Part shown: one piece after another, positions 56,102 to 64,000 of the stretch
How positions within the stretch are numbered: position 1 is the stretch's first letter
Layout of the letters: each line of letters starts with the position of its first letter
DNA from: Brevirhabdus sp.
Lineage (GTDB): Bacteria; Pseudomonadota; Alphaproteobacteria; Rhodobacterales; Rhodobacteraceae
Assembly (NCBI GenBank): GCA_024637315.1
Contig: JAGXFH010000056.1
Location: 57,482 to 121,481, forward strand
Reading direction: 5' to 3'
DNA length: 64,000 nt
Translations under genes and position numbers: made by a program
The notes under the pieces: model-generated
Database searches by the model: none
What the model was told of the DNA's origin: nothing
What the model saw: only the letters and a program-made list of their open reading frames with translations

Positions 56102-56836
56102 CTAGCGCAAGTAGTTGAGCGGTCCGAACTCTCCCAGCGTCCTGACCTGCGGAAACAGCGATACGTACTGACCGAAGAGATCGTCGGCGACTGCGAGGTT
56201 GGCCGCATGGCCGGGGTGGAAACTCTCCACCGCTACATCGTTGATCCGCATCAGCCGGTGTGATGACAACGCGACGTGGTAGAGTTGTACTGGCGTCCGA
56301 GGCGCCACCTGCACAATCTGTTGACCGTCTGCAAGATCCTCAATCTGTTGAAGACGCGCCGTCTCAAGCCCGATCTGACTCGGCCGCATCAGCCGCGCAC
56401 CCGGACCAAGCAACAGGTCCGGTTTGCCTTGGCCAAGGCCATAGCCCCCCTCGGTGATCCGGTAGAGGAAGTGTGTCGAAGCGGTGTCGGCGAAAGCCCC
56501 TGACGGCATGGACCCGGTCCAGCAGATGCGGGTCGAACTGCCATCGACCGTGTCGACCATCATGCCGGGGAGAAGATCCTCGACAGCCACCGGGCCATCC
56601 GGAGTCTGGACCAGTGCGCCTCGGGCGAAGGCATTGAATGCCATGTGAAAAAGCGGCATGTCGGGGATCTTCGTCGTGCGGCGCTGCATTTCGCCGGACC
56701 GGCCAAGCCACGAGAACTGCACAGTGCGCGACTTTAGCCCGGTGGCTTGATTCCGCGCGGTATTTCGATTTCCAGCCGAGATTCTGCCGATTCTCGCATG
56801 TGCGGGAACAGCCATGTTGTGGCGTATGTTGGTCAT
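56102..56836 (-). CDS. Hint-domain protein, catalytic residues apparently lost
   Basis: A 244-residue protein with a Hint_2 (hedgehog/intein-like) domain starting near residue 65: FARGALVQTPDGPVAVEDLLPG is a clear match. In active Hint domains this motif begins with a cysteine (CF..G), but here it reads NAFARG. The usual SPxHR block reads GPGARLM, so the histidine is also absent. Self-splicing or cleavage is therefore unlikely. AAGGAC precedes the ATG at 56834-56836. Small Hint proteins are frequent in this bacterial group; function unknown. Confidence 0.85.
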   Translation of the reverse strand: MTNIRHNMAVPAHARIGRISAGNRNTARNQATGLKSRTVQFSWLGRSGEMQRRTTKIPDMPLFHMAFNAFARGALVQTPDGPVAVEDLLPGMMVDTVDGSSTRICWTGSMPSGAFADTASTHFLYRITEGGYGLGQGKPDLLLGPGARLMRPSQIGLETARLQQIEDLADGQQIVQVAPRTPVQLYHVALSSHRLMRINDVAVESFHPGHAANLAVADDLFGQYVSLFPQVRTLGEFGPLNYLR

Positions 56837-57111
56837 GCGATCAGTCCTTACGTCCTGGTCACATCTGCGATACGCCCCCACCCAAGTGCAGAGGACTTGG
56901 TTGGATGATAATGCACGATACTGGACCAATCTGTCAAAGAAGTTTCGTTCTGTTGCGGTTTTCTGGAACAGTGATGGAGAAACCTGCCGGAATTGTTTCC
57001 CAATAGCTGTTCAGTCCACCGTATTTCGGCGCTGATCCGAGAATCAGACGGGCCGCCCCCACATGGAACGGCCCGCTGAGTGGAGTGGCAATGAAGCAGC
57101 GGTTGGTAGGG

Positions 57112-57261
57112 TCAAGTTTGCGCCGAAGGATCGGGAACTGCCTGAAGTGTCCGGCGCTCAATCATCTCGACGCGCCGCGGTCCGTGAACCCAAGGCATCT
57201 TGGTGTCTGCGCGACCGATTTCTTTTAGAACCGAGTTCAACCAACGATATTTGGTTTCCAT
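57112..57261 (-). CDS. Conserved-looking 49-residue protein
   Basis: A short basic protein starting at the ATG at 57259-57261, with AAGGGA six bases upstream. The sequence contains YRWLNSVLKEIGRADTKMPW followed by RRVEMIERR, a pattern that I believe occurs in small uncharacterised Rhodobacterales proteins, from memory only. No membrane span. A CGGGCCG/CGGCCCG hairpin (57049-57075) lies past its stop and may be a terminator. Confidence 0.6.
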   Translation of the reverse strand: METKYRWLNSVLKEIGRADTKMPWVHGPRRVEMIERRTLQAVPDPSAQT

Positions 57262-57604
57262 CTTGTTTCCCTTTCGCGGTGGGTTTGGCCACCTGCCTGT
57301 ATTCTGCCTGTCCATTTGAACTTGCGGCCATTCTGCTCCGAATTTCGGGCCTTTGAATGGCATCTGAAATGGGCCGCGACCGACAGCCGAAGTCCGAATG
57401 TGGCGAAACTGCCAGATTTGCCACAGGAAGGGCCGATCCGTGCCGATTCAAAGGAATTCGCCGTTAACTGTGGAAAGTCCGTTGGGATCAGCCGGATTGT
57501 TGAAAACGAATACGGCGAAAACCCGGCCCGCGCGGCCATAGTTCTGCCGCTCTTTGCCGCCGATTGACCGCGCCCCTCGCGAGAGAAGGTGAATCACACT
57601 TGGC
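57262..57604. other. Intergenic stretch, no convincing gene
   Basis: About 340 bases upstream of the 49-residue gene and downstream of pgeF. A plus-strand open frame of about 80 codons exists at 57316-57567, but it has no ribosome site and looks like chance. This region should contain the promoter of the small gene and the end of the pgeF transcript. Confidence 0.5.
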
Positions 57605-58363
57605 TTACATCCGGATGACAGAAATCAGTCGCCCGTAATCGGCTTCCTTGCTGTGAACACTGCGACGGTAAGAGTAAAACCGGCTGGGATCGGCGTAGGT
57701 GCAATGCCGGGTCCATTCGGCATGACCGATGCCAGCCTGTCGCAGGTGGTGAAGCCCGAACGCCGGTAGATCGAAGTGATAACGGTCTGCGTGCCCGTTA
57801 ATGAAAAAGCGGGCGTTTTCGGGATCTGTATCCAGAAACTCCTCGAAAAATTCCGGACCGACTTCATATGCGGCCTGACTGATCGTCGGGCCGATGATCG
57901 CAGTGATCCGTCCCCGTTCGGCGCCCATGGCTGTCATCGCATCGACTGTCGCTTCCAGAATGCCGGCCGCTGCACCTTTCCATCCGGCATGCGCCGCCCC
58001 GACTACGCCTGCCCGATGGTCGGCAAACAGCACGGGCTGGCAATCCGCGGTCAGAACGCCGAGTGCTATGCCGGGAACCGCCGTCACCATCGCGTCCGCC
58101 TGAACCGCAGTCACGTCCGCGGGCTGAGAGACTGTCACGACATCGGCAGAATGGGTCTGCCGGATCGTCACAAGAGCCTCTGGTGCGATCTGCATCGTTT
58201 CGGCGACGCGGGCACGGTTTATCGCCACGATCTCGGTCTGATCACTTGATCCCGGCCCGCAGTTCAAGCCGGCGAATATGCCCGAGGACGCACCTCCGCA
58301 GCGTGTGAAAAACCCGTGCGTCAGGGGTGCGAGATCCGGGTGCGTGATGATCTCCAAGGTCAT
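57605..58363 (-). CDS. pgeF: Peptidoglycan editing factor PgeF / YfiH (laccase-domain) protein
   Basis: A 252-residue protein of the YfiH/DUF152 family, earlier called polyphenol oxidase and now linked to purine-nucleoside phosphorylase or peptidoglycan-editing activity. The metal-binding pattern is intact: QTHSADV, LTADCQPVL and AHAGWKG. The ATGA overlap with the methyltransferase stop shows that it is the last gene of lgt-midA-pgeF. Confidence 0.92.
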   Translation of the reverse strand: MTLEIITHPDLAPLTHGFFTRCGGASSGIFAGLNCGPGSSDQTEIVAINRARVAETMQIAPEALVTIRQTHSADVVTVSQPADVTAVQADAMVTAVPGIALGVLTADCQPVLFADHRAGVVGAAHAGWKGAAAGILEATVDAMTAMGAERGRITAIIGPTISQAAYEVGPEFFEEFLDTDPENARFFINGHADRYHFDLPAFGLHHLRQAGIGHAEWTRHCTYADPSRFYSYRRSVHSKEADYGRLISVIRM

Positions 58364-59424
58364 GGTACAAATCCTGGGGGCGGAGGGCTGCCCGGATGAT
58401 GAAAGGCGATCATTTTGAACAGCGTCCCCATTTCGTCGCGATGCGTCAACCGGCGATGTGCGGCGATATGGGATTTAAGCGCCTCTCCCTTCAGCGACGC
58501 AGCCAGAACCTGCGCACGGGGCGTGATTCCCAGCCGTTCAAGGACCACGCCTTGCGGTACCAATTCAGTGATCTCAAGACCGGCGGCAGCCTCGGCCAGC
58601 GCTTCGAAATCGACATGTGCGGTCAGGTCGGCTTGTCCCGGATGGTCCAGCGGGTCTTCGGACTGGTGGCCTTTTACCGCCTGCAGGGTGTCGCCAAGCG
58701 AGCGCCAGTCGCCATAATCCGCGAAGATCGCGGCACCCCCGTGGGCGGCGATGCGTCCAGCCAGTTCGATAATGATCGGCGCGCCTGCCGGTCGAATTTC
58801 GACCACGTCGCCGGGCCGGGTATCGCCCAACCGATGATCAAGGGCGGCAATGGGTGCAGGTGATGAAAGACCGAAGCTTAGCCGGTGCGCGCTGGCGCCG
58901 ATCTGGCACTCCCGCCAGCCATCACGATCGCGGGTGAACTGGCGGATCGGCAATGCATCGAAGAATTCGTTGGCAACAACGAAAAGTGGCGCATAGGGCA
59001 ACCCGGCAACTGAATCGAGCCATGTCACGTCATAGCCCGCCAGTGCCCTGCGCTGAAGTTGGCGCAGTGCATTCGACGCTTCCACAAGGTGAATGTCAGC
59101 CGCATCAATAAATCCCGGCACCGTTCGCGTGGCCCGCAACATGTCCGCCATCAGGGTGCCGCGGCCCGGCCCAAGTTCGGCAAGCGTGAACCGGCGGGGC
59201 GCGCCGTTATCCATCCAGGACTGGGCCAGCGCGAGACCGATCAGTTCGCCGTACATCTGACTTATCTCGGGCGCGGTGGTGAAATCCCCCCCCGATCCAA
59301 ACGGGTCTCTGGTCGAATAATAGCCGTGCTGCGGGTGCAGCAGGCATTCGGCCATGTAGTCGGCGATAGTGATGGGTCCGGTCGCGGTGATCCTTCGGAT
59401 CAGTATATCGGCAAGCGCCGTCAT
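58360..59424 (-). CDS. SAM-dependent methyltransferase, MidA/NDUFAF7 family
   Basis: A 354-residue class I methyltransferase of the DUF185/MidA family; the mitochondrial relative NDUFAF7 methylates an arginine in complex I. Motif I reads [18 protein letters not shown], with [24 protein letters not shown] before it and [15 protein letters not shown] after. A bacterial complex I role is plausible but inferred. The ATG at 59422-59424 overlaps the lgt stop (ATGA). Confidence 0.92.
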   Translation of the reverse strand: MTALADILIRRITATGPITIADYMAECLLHPQHGYYSTRDPFGSGGDFTTAPEISQMYGELIGLALAQSWMDNGAPRRFTLAELGPGRGTLMADMLRATRTVPGFIDAADIHLVEASNALRQLQRRALAGYDVTWLDSVAGLPYAPLFVVANEFFDALPIRQFTRDRDGWRECQIGASAHRLSFGLSSPAPIAALDHRLGDTRPGDVVEIRPAGAPIIIELAGRIAAHGGAAIFADYGDWRSLGDTLQAVKGHQSEDPLDHPGQADLTAHVDFEALAEAAAGLEITELVPQGVVLERLGITPRAQVLAASLKGEALKSHIAAHRRLTHRDEMGTLFKMIAFHHPGSPPPPGFVP

Positions 59425-60308
59425 GCCCGGTTGCGTGCCCAGACAATGGTCACAAGGCCCGCAAGTATCATCGGTAGCGACAGCAACTGGCCCATCGACA
59501 GGCCGTAGCCGCCAGCATGCAGCACATAGCCCATGGGATTGGCGGCACTGATGAACTGAGCATCGGCCTGTCGGAAGAATTCGGCTATGAAGCGGGACAG
59601 GCCGTAGCCGGCGAAGAACAGCCCCGCGATCTGCCCCGGTTTCTTCAGCCATCCGCCCCGCCAGACCAGAAGCAGCAGCAATACCCCCAGGATCAGCCCT
59701 TCCATCCCGGCCTCGTAGAGTTGCGAGGGATGACGCGCGCATAGCCCTTCAACCGCAGGGCAGTCCTGCGCGCTTTCGCCGGGAAAGATCACCGCCCAAG
59801 GCACGGTCGAGGGCCGCCCCCAAAGCTCTGCATTCACAAAGTTGGCAAGGCGGCCGAGCAGAAGGCCGGCAGGGGCAGCAAAGGCCATGGCATCGGCGAT
59901 CTGGGCGATTGGTAGATTGTTTCGGCTGCAGAACCACCAGACGACCAGTACAACGCCAAGAAAACCGCCATGAAACGACATTCCGCCCTGCCATACCATC
60001 GGGATCTCTATCGGATTGGCCAGGTAGTAAGAGGGTTGATAGAAAAGCACAAAGCCGAGGCGACCGCCGACGATCACGCCGATGATGATCCAGGTGAGCA
60101 GGTCATCCAGTTGCGCGTGCTTGAGGGGGGAGGTGTCTGCCGGCCACAGGCGAGGGGTCTTGAGGGCGCGCAAGACCAGTCGCCAACCGATCAGTATTCC
60201 AGCGATATAGGCGAGGGCGTACCAGCGCAGCGAGAAGGAAAACGCGCCGAGGTCAATAGTGAAGACATCTGGCCCGATATCGGGGAACGGTATTGCTGCG
60301 CTGAACAT
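59421..60308 (-). CDS. lgt: Prolipoprotein diacylglyceryl transferase
   Basis: A 295-residue inner-membrane enzyme that adds diacylglycerol to lipobox cysteines, the first step of lipoprotein maturation. Diagnostic stretches are [26 protein letters not shown] and [13 protein letters not shown], with seven hydrophobic segments. The ATG at 60306-60308 is chosen because upstream in-frame codons begin with TTG. It acts on proteins such as the LppC-type lipoprotein encoded at 7.1-8.3 kb. Confidence 0.96.
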   Translation of the reverse strand: MFSAAIPFPDIGPDVFTIDLGAFSFSLRWYALAYIAGILIGWRLVLRALKTPRLWPADTSPLKHAQLDDLLTWIIIGVIVGGRLGFVLFYQPSYYLANPIEIPMVWQGGMSFHGGFLGVVLVVWWFCSRNNLPIAQIADAMAFAAPAGLLLGRLANFVNAELWGRPSTVPWAVIFPGESAQDCPAVEGLCARHPSQLYEAGMEGLILGVLLLLLVWRGGWLKKPGQIAGLFFAGYGLSRFIAEFFRQADAQFISAANPMGYVLHAGGYGLSMGQLLSLPMILAGLVTIVWARNRA

Positions 60309-60345
60309 GGCGGCAGAAATGAGCGGGGCAGGGTGGGAAGTCAAC

Positions 60346-60375
60346 CTTGAGGTTTTGACCGATGGGGCCCATATA
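60346..60375 (+). promoter_or_regulatory. Promoter candidate for the UbiK-like gene
   Basis: CTTGAG (60346-60351) and CCCATATA (60368-60375), 16 bases apart, fit an RpoH promoter. TTGAGG and CATATA at 17-base spacing would also suit a housekeeping sigma factor, so the class is open. Confidence 0.45.
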
Positions 60376-60403
60376 AAGGCTTAATGGACAAGTGGAGGCT
60401 GTG

Positions 60404-60670
60404 ATGCAGACCCGCAACAAGATTTTCGATGACTTTTCCCAGTTGATGACCAATGCGATGGGCGTTGCTCAGGGTGCCAAGGACGAAGCCGAGACGGCAA
60501 TGAAGGGCTGGGTCGACCGCTGGATGGCGGATCGCGATTTTGTCACCCGCGAAGAGTTCGATGCGGTGCGCGCGATGGCACAGAAAGCGCGCGAGGAAAA
60601 CGCCTCGCTGATGGCGCGGATCGAGGCTCTCGAGGCCGGAGCAAAAACCAAGGCTCCTGCCAAGAAATAA
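60404..60670 (+). CDS. BMFP/UbiK-type accessory factor
   Basis: An 88-residue protein of the BMFP (DUF526) family. UbiK in enterobacteria aids ubiquinone biosynthesis, and BMFP proteins associate with membranes and lipids. The C-terminal half contains DFVTREEFDAVRAMAQKAREEN and the lysine/alanine-rich tail typical of the family. GGAGG precedes the ATG at 60404. Single gene, with a strong terminator after it. Confidence 0.88.
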   Translation: MQTRNKIFDDFSQLMTNAMGVAQGAKDEAETAMKGWVDRWMADRDFVTREEFDAVRAMAQKAREENASLMARIEALEAGAKTKAPAKK

Positions 60671-60691
60671 TAGACCGTTGCAAACCGCCGA

Positions 60692-60724
60692 GGCGCGCCC
60701 ATCAGGGCGCGTCTTTTTCGTTTT
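60692..60724 (+). terminator. Rho-independent terminator after the UbiK-like gene
   Basis: CGCGCCC/GGGCGCG arms around ATCA (60694-60711), extended by two pairs on each side, are followed by TTTTTCGTTTT. A textbook terminator about 22 bases past the stop. Confidence 0.85.
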
Positions 60725-60945
60725 GCAGAGACCATAGGCTTGGGATGACCCGAGCGCTGCAACGCGGCATGAGGGTCGGTCAAGCACAGATAATCCGGAA
60801 ACTCGCGAAATTACTCCTTTACAGAGAAGCTCTTTCAGCACACCATATCTTGTAAGGGCGGCGAAAGGCACCGCCGGACCTTGAGCAGGCACCTAGTTTT
60901 AGTGGGTCGCAGCACCCGCGAAGCTACAACAGAATGAGGCCGGGC

Positions 60946-61449
60946 ATGTCGCTTTCAGAGCACGACTTCCAGATGGAAGACCTTCATCCAATCGATATCG
61001 TCGAGCATATCGCAGAGCATCACGATTGGGACTTCGATCGTGTCGGCGACGATCAGATCGCGATGGCGGTTGAAGGCCAGTGGCGGACCTATTCGATCAC
61101 GCTTGCCTGGTCGGGCTACGATGAGACACTGCGGATGATCTGCACATTCGAGATGGAACCGCCGAAAGAAAAGCACGCCGAGATCTACGAAGTCCTGAAC
61201 CGCATCAACGATAAATGCTGGGCGGGGGCGTTCACTTTCTGGCCCGAGCAGCGGCTGATGGTCTACAGATACGGCTTGGTGCTGGCAGGTGGTCAGATGG
61301 CCGGACCCGAACAGATCGACACTCTGATCAATACAGCCGTGATGTCGGCCGAGCGTTTTTATCCTGCGTTTCAGTTGGTTGCTTGGGGCGATCGGGGCAT
61401 CGACGACGCCATGCAGGTGGCAATCGCCGAGGCCTATGGTCGGGCCTGA
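60946..61449 (+). CDS. YbjN domain-containing protein
   Basis: A 167-residue YbjN-type (T3SS-chaperone-like fold) cytosolic protein; YbjN in E. coli affects motility and stress traits, but its biochemistry is unclear. The domain fills most of the sequence: DWDFDRVGDDQIAMAVEGQWRTY, then FEMEPPKEKHAEIYEVLNRIND. GAGG precedes the ATG at 60946; an ATG at 60934 has no ribosome site. Confidence 0.88.
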   Translation: MSLSEHDFQMEDLHPIDIVEHIAEHHDWDFDRVGDDQIAMAVEGQWRTYSITLAWSGYDETLRMICTFEMEPPKEKHAEIYEVLNRINDKCWAGAFTFWPEQRLMVYRYGLVLAGGQMAGPEQIDTLINTAVMSAERFYPAFQLVAWGDRGIDDAMQVAIAEAYGRA

Positions 61450-61576
61450 GCCTGACCGCGTCGATCACTCTGGTGACGGTGCAAGCGCCCGCCGTGACGA
61501 TCCGCAGGACGATGAATTGACGGTTTTCCGCAGCCTCAGGCCTTTGTAGGCTGGCAGGAGACAAGCGGAGAGGGTC

Positions 61577-62398
61577 ATGGATTTCAACGACAACGATATC
61601 GAACGGCGCGGACTGGTACTCTTGGGCTGCGGCAAGATGGGGTCGGCGATGCTGAAGGGCTGGCTGAAGCGGGGACTGCCCGCGAGGTCGGTTTGGGTCC
61701 TGGACCCAAAGCCGTCCGATTGGCTTGAGACCCTGGACGGGATTCACCTGAACGCGGACTTGCCAGCGGATCCGGCGATCGTCCTAGTCGCCGTGAAACC
61801 TCAGATGATGGGTGAGGCGCTGCCGGTGCTGAGATCGCTGGGGAATGGCGCGACCTTGTTCGTTTCGGTTGCCGCAGGAACGCCGATTTCGGCCTACGAG
61901 GTGGCGCTGGGGGATCGGACACCGTTGATCCGCGCCATGCCGAACACGCCCGCTGCGGTCGGTCGGGGGATCACCGCGCTGGTGGGCAACGAGGTAGCGA
62001 CCGAAGACCATATGGCCTTGGCAGAAGGCTTGTTGTCGGCGGTCGGGCAGGTCGTGCGACTTGACAATGAAGACCAGATGGATGCGGTGACAGCAGTGTC
62101 AGGATCGGGGCCAGCTTACGTGTTTCATCTGATCGAGACGATGGCCGCTGCTGGTGAGGCAGAGGGTCTGCCGGCAGAACTGGCGATGCATCTGGCGAAG
62201 GCGACGGTGGCGGGAGCGGGAGCGCTGGCGGAAGAGGCCCAAGAGGGTCCAGCGGAGTTGCGAGTCAACGTGACCAGTCCGGGGGGGACAACGGCGGCGG
62301 CATTGGCCGTACTGATGGATGACCAGACCGGGTTCCCGGTCTTGCTTCGGCAGGCGGTCAAAGCGGCGGCGGATCGAGGGCGGGAACTGGCGAAATGA
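61577..62398 (+). CDS. proC: Pyrroline-5-carboxylate reductase
   Basis: A 273-residue NAD(P)-dependent enzyme, the last step of proline synthesis. The dinucleotide site is GCGKMGSAMLKGW near residue 14, and the C-terminal VTSPGGTTAAALAVL is diagnostic of ProC. GGAGAGGG precedes the ATG. The stop overlaps the csaA start by four bases. Confidence 0.95.
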   Translation: MDFNDNDIERRGLVLLGCGKMGSAMLKGWLKRGLPARSVWVLDPKPSDWLETLDGIHLNADLPADPAIVLVAVKPQMMGEALPVLRSLGNGATLFVSVAAGTPISAYEVALGDRTPLIRAMPNTPAAVGRGITALVGNEVATEDHMALAEGLLSAVGQVVRLDNEDQMDAVTAVSGSGPAYVFHLIETMAAAGEAEGLPAELAMHLAKATVAGAGALAEEAQEGPAELRVNVTSPGGTTAAALAVLMDDQTGFPVLLRQAVKAAADRGRELAK

Positions 62399-62733
62399 GC
62401 GAAATCACCTTTGACGACTTCCTCAAAGTCGATATTCGAGTTGGCCGGATAACGCGGGCGGAACCGTTTCCCGAGGCGCGCAAGCCCGCGTTCAAGCTGT
62501 GGGTCGAGTTCGGCGGCGAGATTGGCGAGAAAAGAAGCTCGGCCCAGATCACCCGGCATTACAAACCTGAACAGTTGGTCGGACGACAGGTCATGGCGGT
62601 CGTCAACTTTCCGCCGCGTCAGATTGGCAAGGTGATGTCCGAGGTGCTGGTGCTGGGGGTGCCGGATGCAGATGGAGAAGTTGTGCTGCTTCGGCCGGAT
62701 CAGGATGTCCCGATTGGTGGGCGCTTGTTCTAG
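62395..62733 (+). CDS. csaA: tRNA-binding protein, CsaA type
   Basis: A 112-residue single OB-fold protein. CsaA proteins bind tRNA and in Bacillus show chaperone-like activity. Visible family motifs are FLKVDIRVGRITRAEPFPEARKPA and the later VVNFPPRQIG. Coupled to proC by ATGA and convergent to tdk, whose end it overlaps by four bases. Confidence 0.92.
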   Translation: MSEITFDDFLKVDIRVGRITRAEPFPEARKPAFKLWVEFGGEIGEKRSSAQITRHYKPEQLVGRQVMAVVNFPPRQIGKVMSEVLVLGVPDADGEVVLLRPDQDVPIGGRLF

Positions 62734-63323
62734 TCTTGGTGGGGGCACTCGCCGATCGCCTCTCGCCAATGCCGACGGCAGAGCGACAAGTAAGTCTCGT
62801 TGCCGCCGATCTGGACCTGGGCTCCATCGCTCTGAACGCGTCCCTGATCATCCTGACGCACGACCATCGTCGCCTTCTTGCCGCAATGGCAGATCGTTCT
62901 GGCTTCGCGCATCTCGTCTGCCAGCGCCAGCAGCGCCGCAGAACCGGGAAAGAGCTCTCCTCGGAAGTCGACGCGTAGGCCATAGCACATAATGGGCACC
63001 TTCAGATCGTCGACTGCGCGGGCAAGTTGCCAGACTTGCTGTTTTTCCAGAAACTGGGCCTCGTCAACGAACACGCAGGCAACGTTGCCTAACGCAAGGC
63101 GTTTGGCAACCTTGTCAAACAGATCCTCTCCGGACGCGAAAGTGTGGGCCGTTTCCGTGATGCCGATCCGGGAGGTGATCTGGCCCCCTCCTGCCCGATC
63201 GTCGAATTGCGCGGTCAACAGATACGTGTCCATTCCCCGCTCTCGATAGTTGTAGGACGCCTGCAACAGCAGGGTCGATTTGCCGGCATTCATCGTCGAG
63301 TAGTGGAAATAGAGTTTGGCCAT
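62730..63323 (-). CDS. tdk: Thymidine kinase
   Basis: A 197-residue type II thymidine kinase of the pyrimidine salvage path. The P-loop is STMNAGKSTLLL at the N-terminus, the DEAQFL segment provides catalytic acid, and the zinc-binding lid is ICHCGKKA with a later CRRHW. The ATG at 63321-63323 is chosen (MAKLYFHYS). Confidence 0.95.
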   Translation of the reverse strand: MAKLYFHYSTMNAGKSTLLLQASYNYRERGMDTYLLTAQFDDRAGGGQITSRIGITETAHTFASGEDLFDKVAKRLALGNVACVFVDEAQFLEKQQVWQLARAVDDLKVPIMCYGLRVDFRGELFPGSAALLALADEMREARTICHCGKKATMVVRQDDQGRVQSDGAQVQIGGNETYLSLCRRHWREAIGECPHQD

Positions 63324-63691
63324 GCGGCGATTTACCAAGCTGTCGGGGCCGTAATCAAGCGCTGTCAGCCAAGTTTATCGCCATGCCGAAAAGATGGAGG
63401 CCAGCGCCGATCTTACCTGTCCTGTGAGGTCAGGGGCCGTAGCCCTTCGGGGATGGAACCGACCTCCAACCATTTACATTCTCGATCACTGCCGCAGGCC
63501 ACGGAGTGAACCCAGTTGCCGGCGGACGACACCGACGGATCGATGCCTGCCTCCATCGGGACCGACGAAAACGTCGCCAGTCTCTCACAGCGCTCTGCCT
63601 GAGCAGAACATCTCTTTGATGACATTTGAAAGTCAGCAGATTAATGGGAAAAGGGCTGGGGTATTCCCCCAACCGTAGGAAGAGTGAGTTG
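63324..63691. other. Intergenic region with a small palindrome
   Basis: About 370 bases upstream of tdk (divergent) and of the last gene. No convincing gene or RNA is recognised. It ends with a 15-base inverted repeat, TGGGG-TATTC-CCCCA at 63657-63671, right before the ribosome site of the last gene. Confidence 0.55.
63657..63671. promoter_or_regulatory. Palindrome before the right-edge gene
   Basis: TGGGG (63657-63661) and CCCCA (63667-63671) form perfect five-base arms around TATTC, about 20 bases before the ATG at 63692. It could be an operator or part of a short hairpin near the ribosome site. Confidence 0.35.
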
Positions 63692-64000
63692 ATGTTCATG
63701 ACGGCCAATGGCAATTACCTGAAAAAGCACACCGAAGCGCTGGTGAAGGATGTGGGCCTTGAAGCGTCTTGCGCGTTGACCGGCAAATCAAAGGCGACGC
63801 TGGGACGATATTATTCGGACGCTCCGGAACACGCCGACCGGTTCATGCCCATCGACGCGGTCGCGGCACTCGAAGTTGCGGCGAAATATCCTCATATCAC
63901 CAGCGCACTGGCGGAATTGCAGCAGATAACACTGTCCTACGATGCAGCACAACGGAATGCAGTTGGCGGCGGCGGGGTCAACAGCGAAGTGATTACGCTA
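63692..64000 (+). CDS. Small regulator-like protein, C-terminus beyond the right edge
   Basis: A frame with no stop before the right edge, of which 103 residues are seen. Residues of about 13-40 (TEALVKDVGLEASCALTGKS then KATLGRYYSD) look like a helix-turn-helix, with two tryptophan-free helices and a short turn. Such small DNA-binding proteins are common in prophage or accessory regions of this group. AGGAAGAG lies upstream of the ATG. An in-frame ATG at 63698 is possible. Function not assigned. Confidence 0.55.
   Translation, partial: MFMTANGNYLKKHTEALVKDVGLEASCALTGKSKATLGRYYSDAPEHADRFMPIDAVAALEVAAKYPHITSALAELQQITLSYDAAQRNAVGGGGVNSEVITL

Noticed and set aside
57316..57567. An 83-codon plus-strand frame in the gap before pgeF
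   Set aside because: No ribosome site, no recognisable domain and composition of a chance frame; listed only as intergenic.

Overview
The window looks like chromosomal DNA of a Rhodobacterales (Rhodobacteraceae/Roseobacteraceae-type) alphaproteobacterium. The genes are GC-rich and mostly overlap by ATGA or GTGA. Several families are characteristic of that group: RpoHII, DUF1285, DUF1523, DUF1150 beside Hsp20, a sat-cysC fusion, small Hint-domain proteins, and the trpS/murJ/glnD block. I cannot name the genus. No tRNA, rRNA, CRISPR array or insertion sequence was seen. Both edges look more accessory: the left end carries two small unrecognised genes in less GC-rich DNA, and the right end begins a small regulator-like gene.

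Layout. 1-0.9 kb: two small accessory genes. 1-13 kb: trpS, a rhomboid-fold protein lacking its catalytic residues, murJ-glnD, the lipoprotein LppC/LpoA, rsmI-yraN, gshB-esterase and comM. 13-17.3 kb: GST, a phosphatase with cobU, the stress sigma factor rpoH2, hyi and DUF1285. 17.4-24.1 kb: a four-gene MoxR/DUF58/DUF4159 operon. 24.2-28.7 kb: glcDEF glycolate oxidase with a candidate operator. 28.7-31.1 kb: three tandem exported trypsin-like proteases. 31.1-31.8 kb: the first Hsp20. 31.8-36.1 kb: an ECF sigma factor with a VWA membrane protein, then gabD. 36.2-40.2 kb: hydrolase, P1 peptidase, SDR, L,D-transpeptidase and cupin genes. 40.4-47.2 kb: a tightly coupled seven-gene operon with a classical AAA ATPase, a coiled-coil protein and several membrane proteins of unknown function. 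47.3-55.3 kb: Nudix, lipase-like, purEK, DUF465, the second Hsp20 with DUF1150, a PLP dehydratase, sat-cysC and trxB. 55.5-63.3 kb: an Lrp regulator, a degenerate Hint protein, lgt-midA-pgeF, a BMFP/UbiK protein, YbjN, proC-csaA and tdk.

A stress-response theme links several loci. rpoH2 has an RpoE-like promoter. Both Hsp20 genes have RpoH-like promoters, and each has a short leader ending in the same kind of hairpin that pairs the Shine-Dalgarno sequence with a bulged G, as in ROSE RNA thermometers. Control may therefore act at both transcription and translation.

The best candidates for undescribed biology are the seven-gene AAA operon (40.4-47.2 kb), the paired ROSE-like leaders, the MoxR/DUF4159 operon, the ECF-VWA pair, and a recurring GGATATTT element found downstream of four stop codons in the coding orientation. 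All functional calls come from reading motifs and context; no database search was run.
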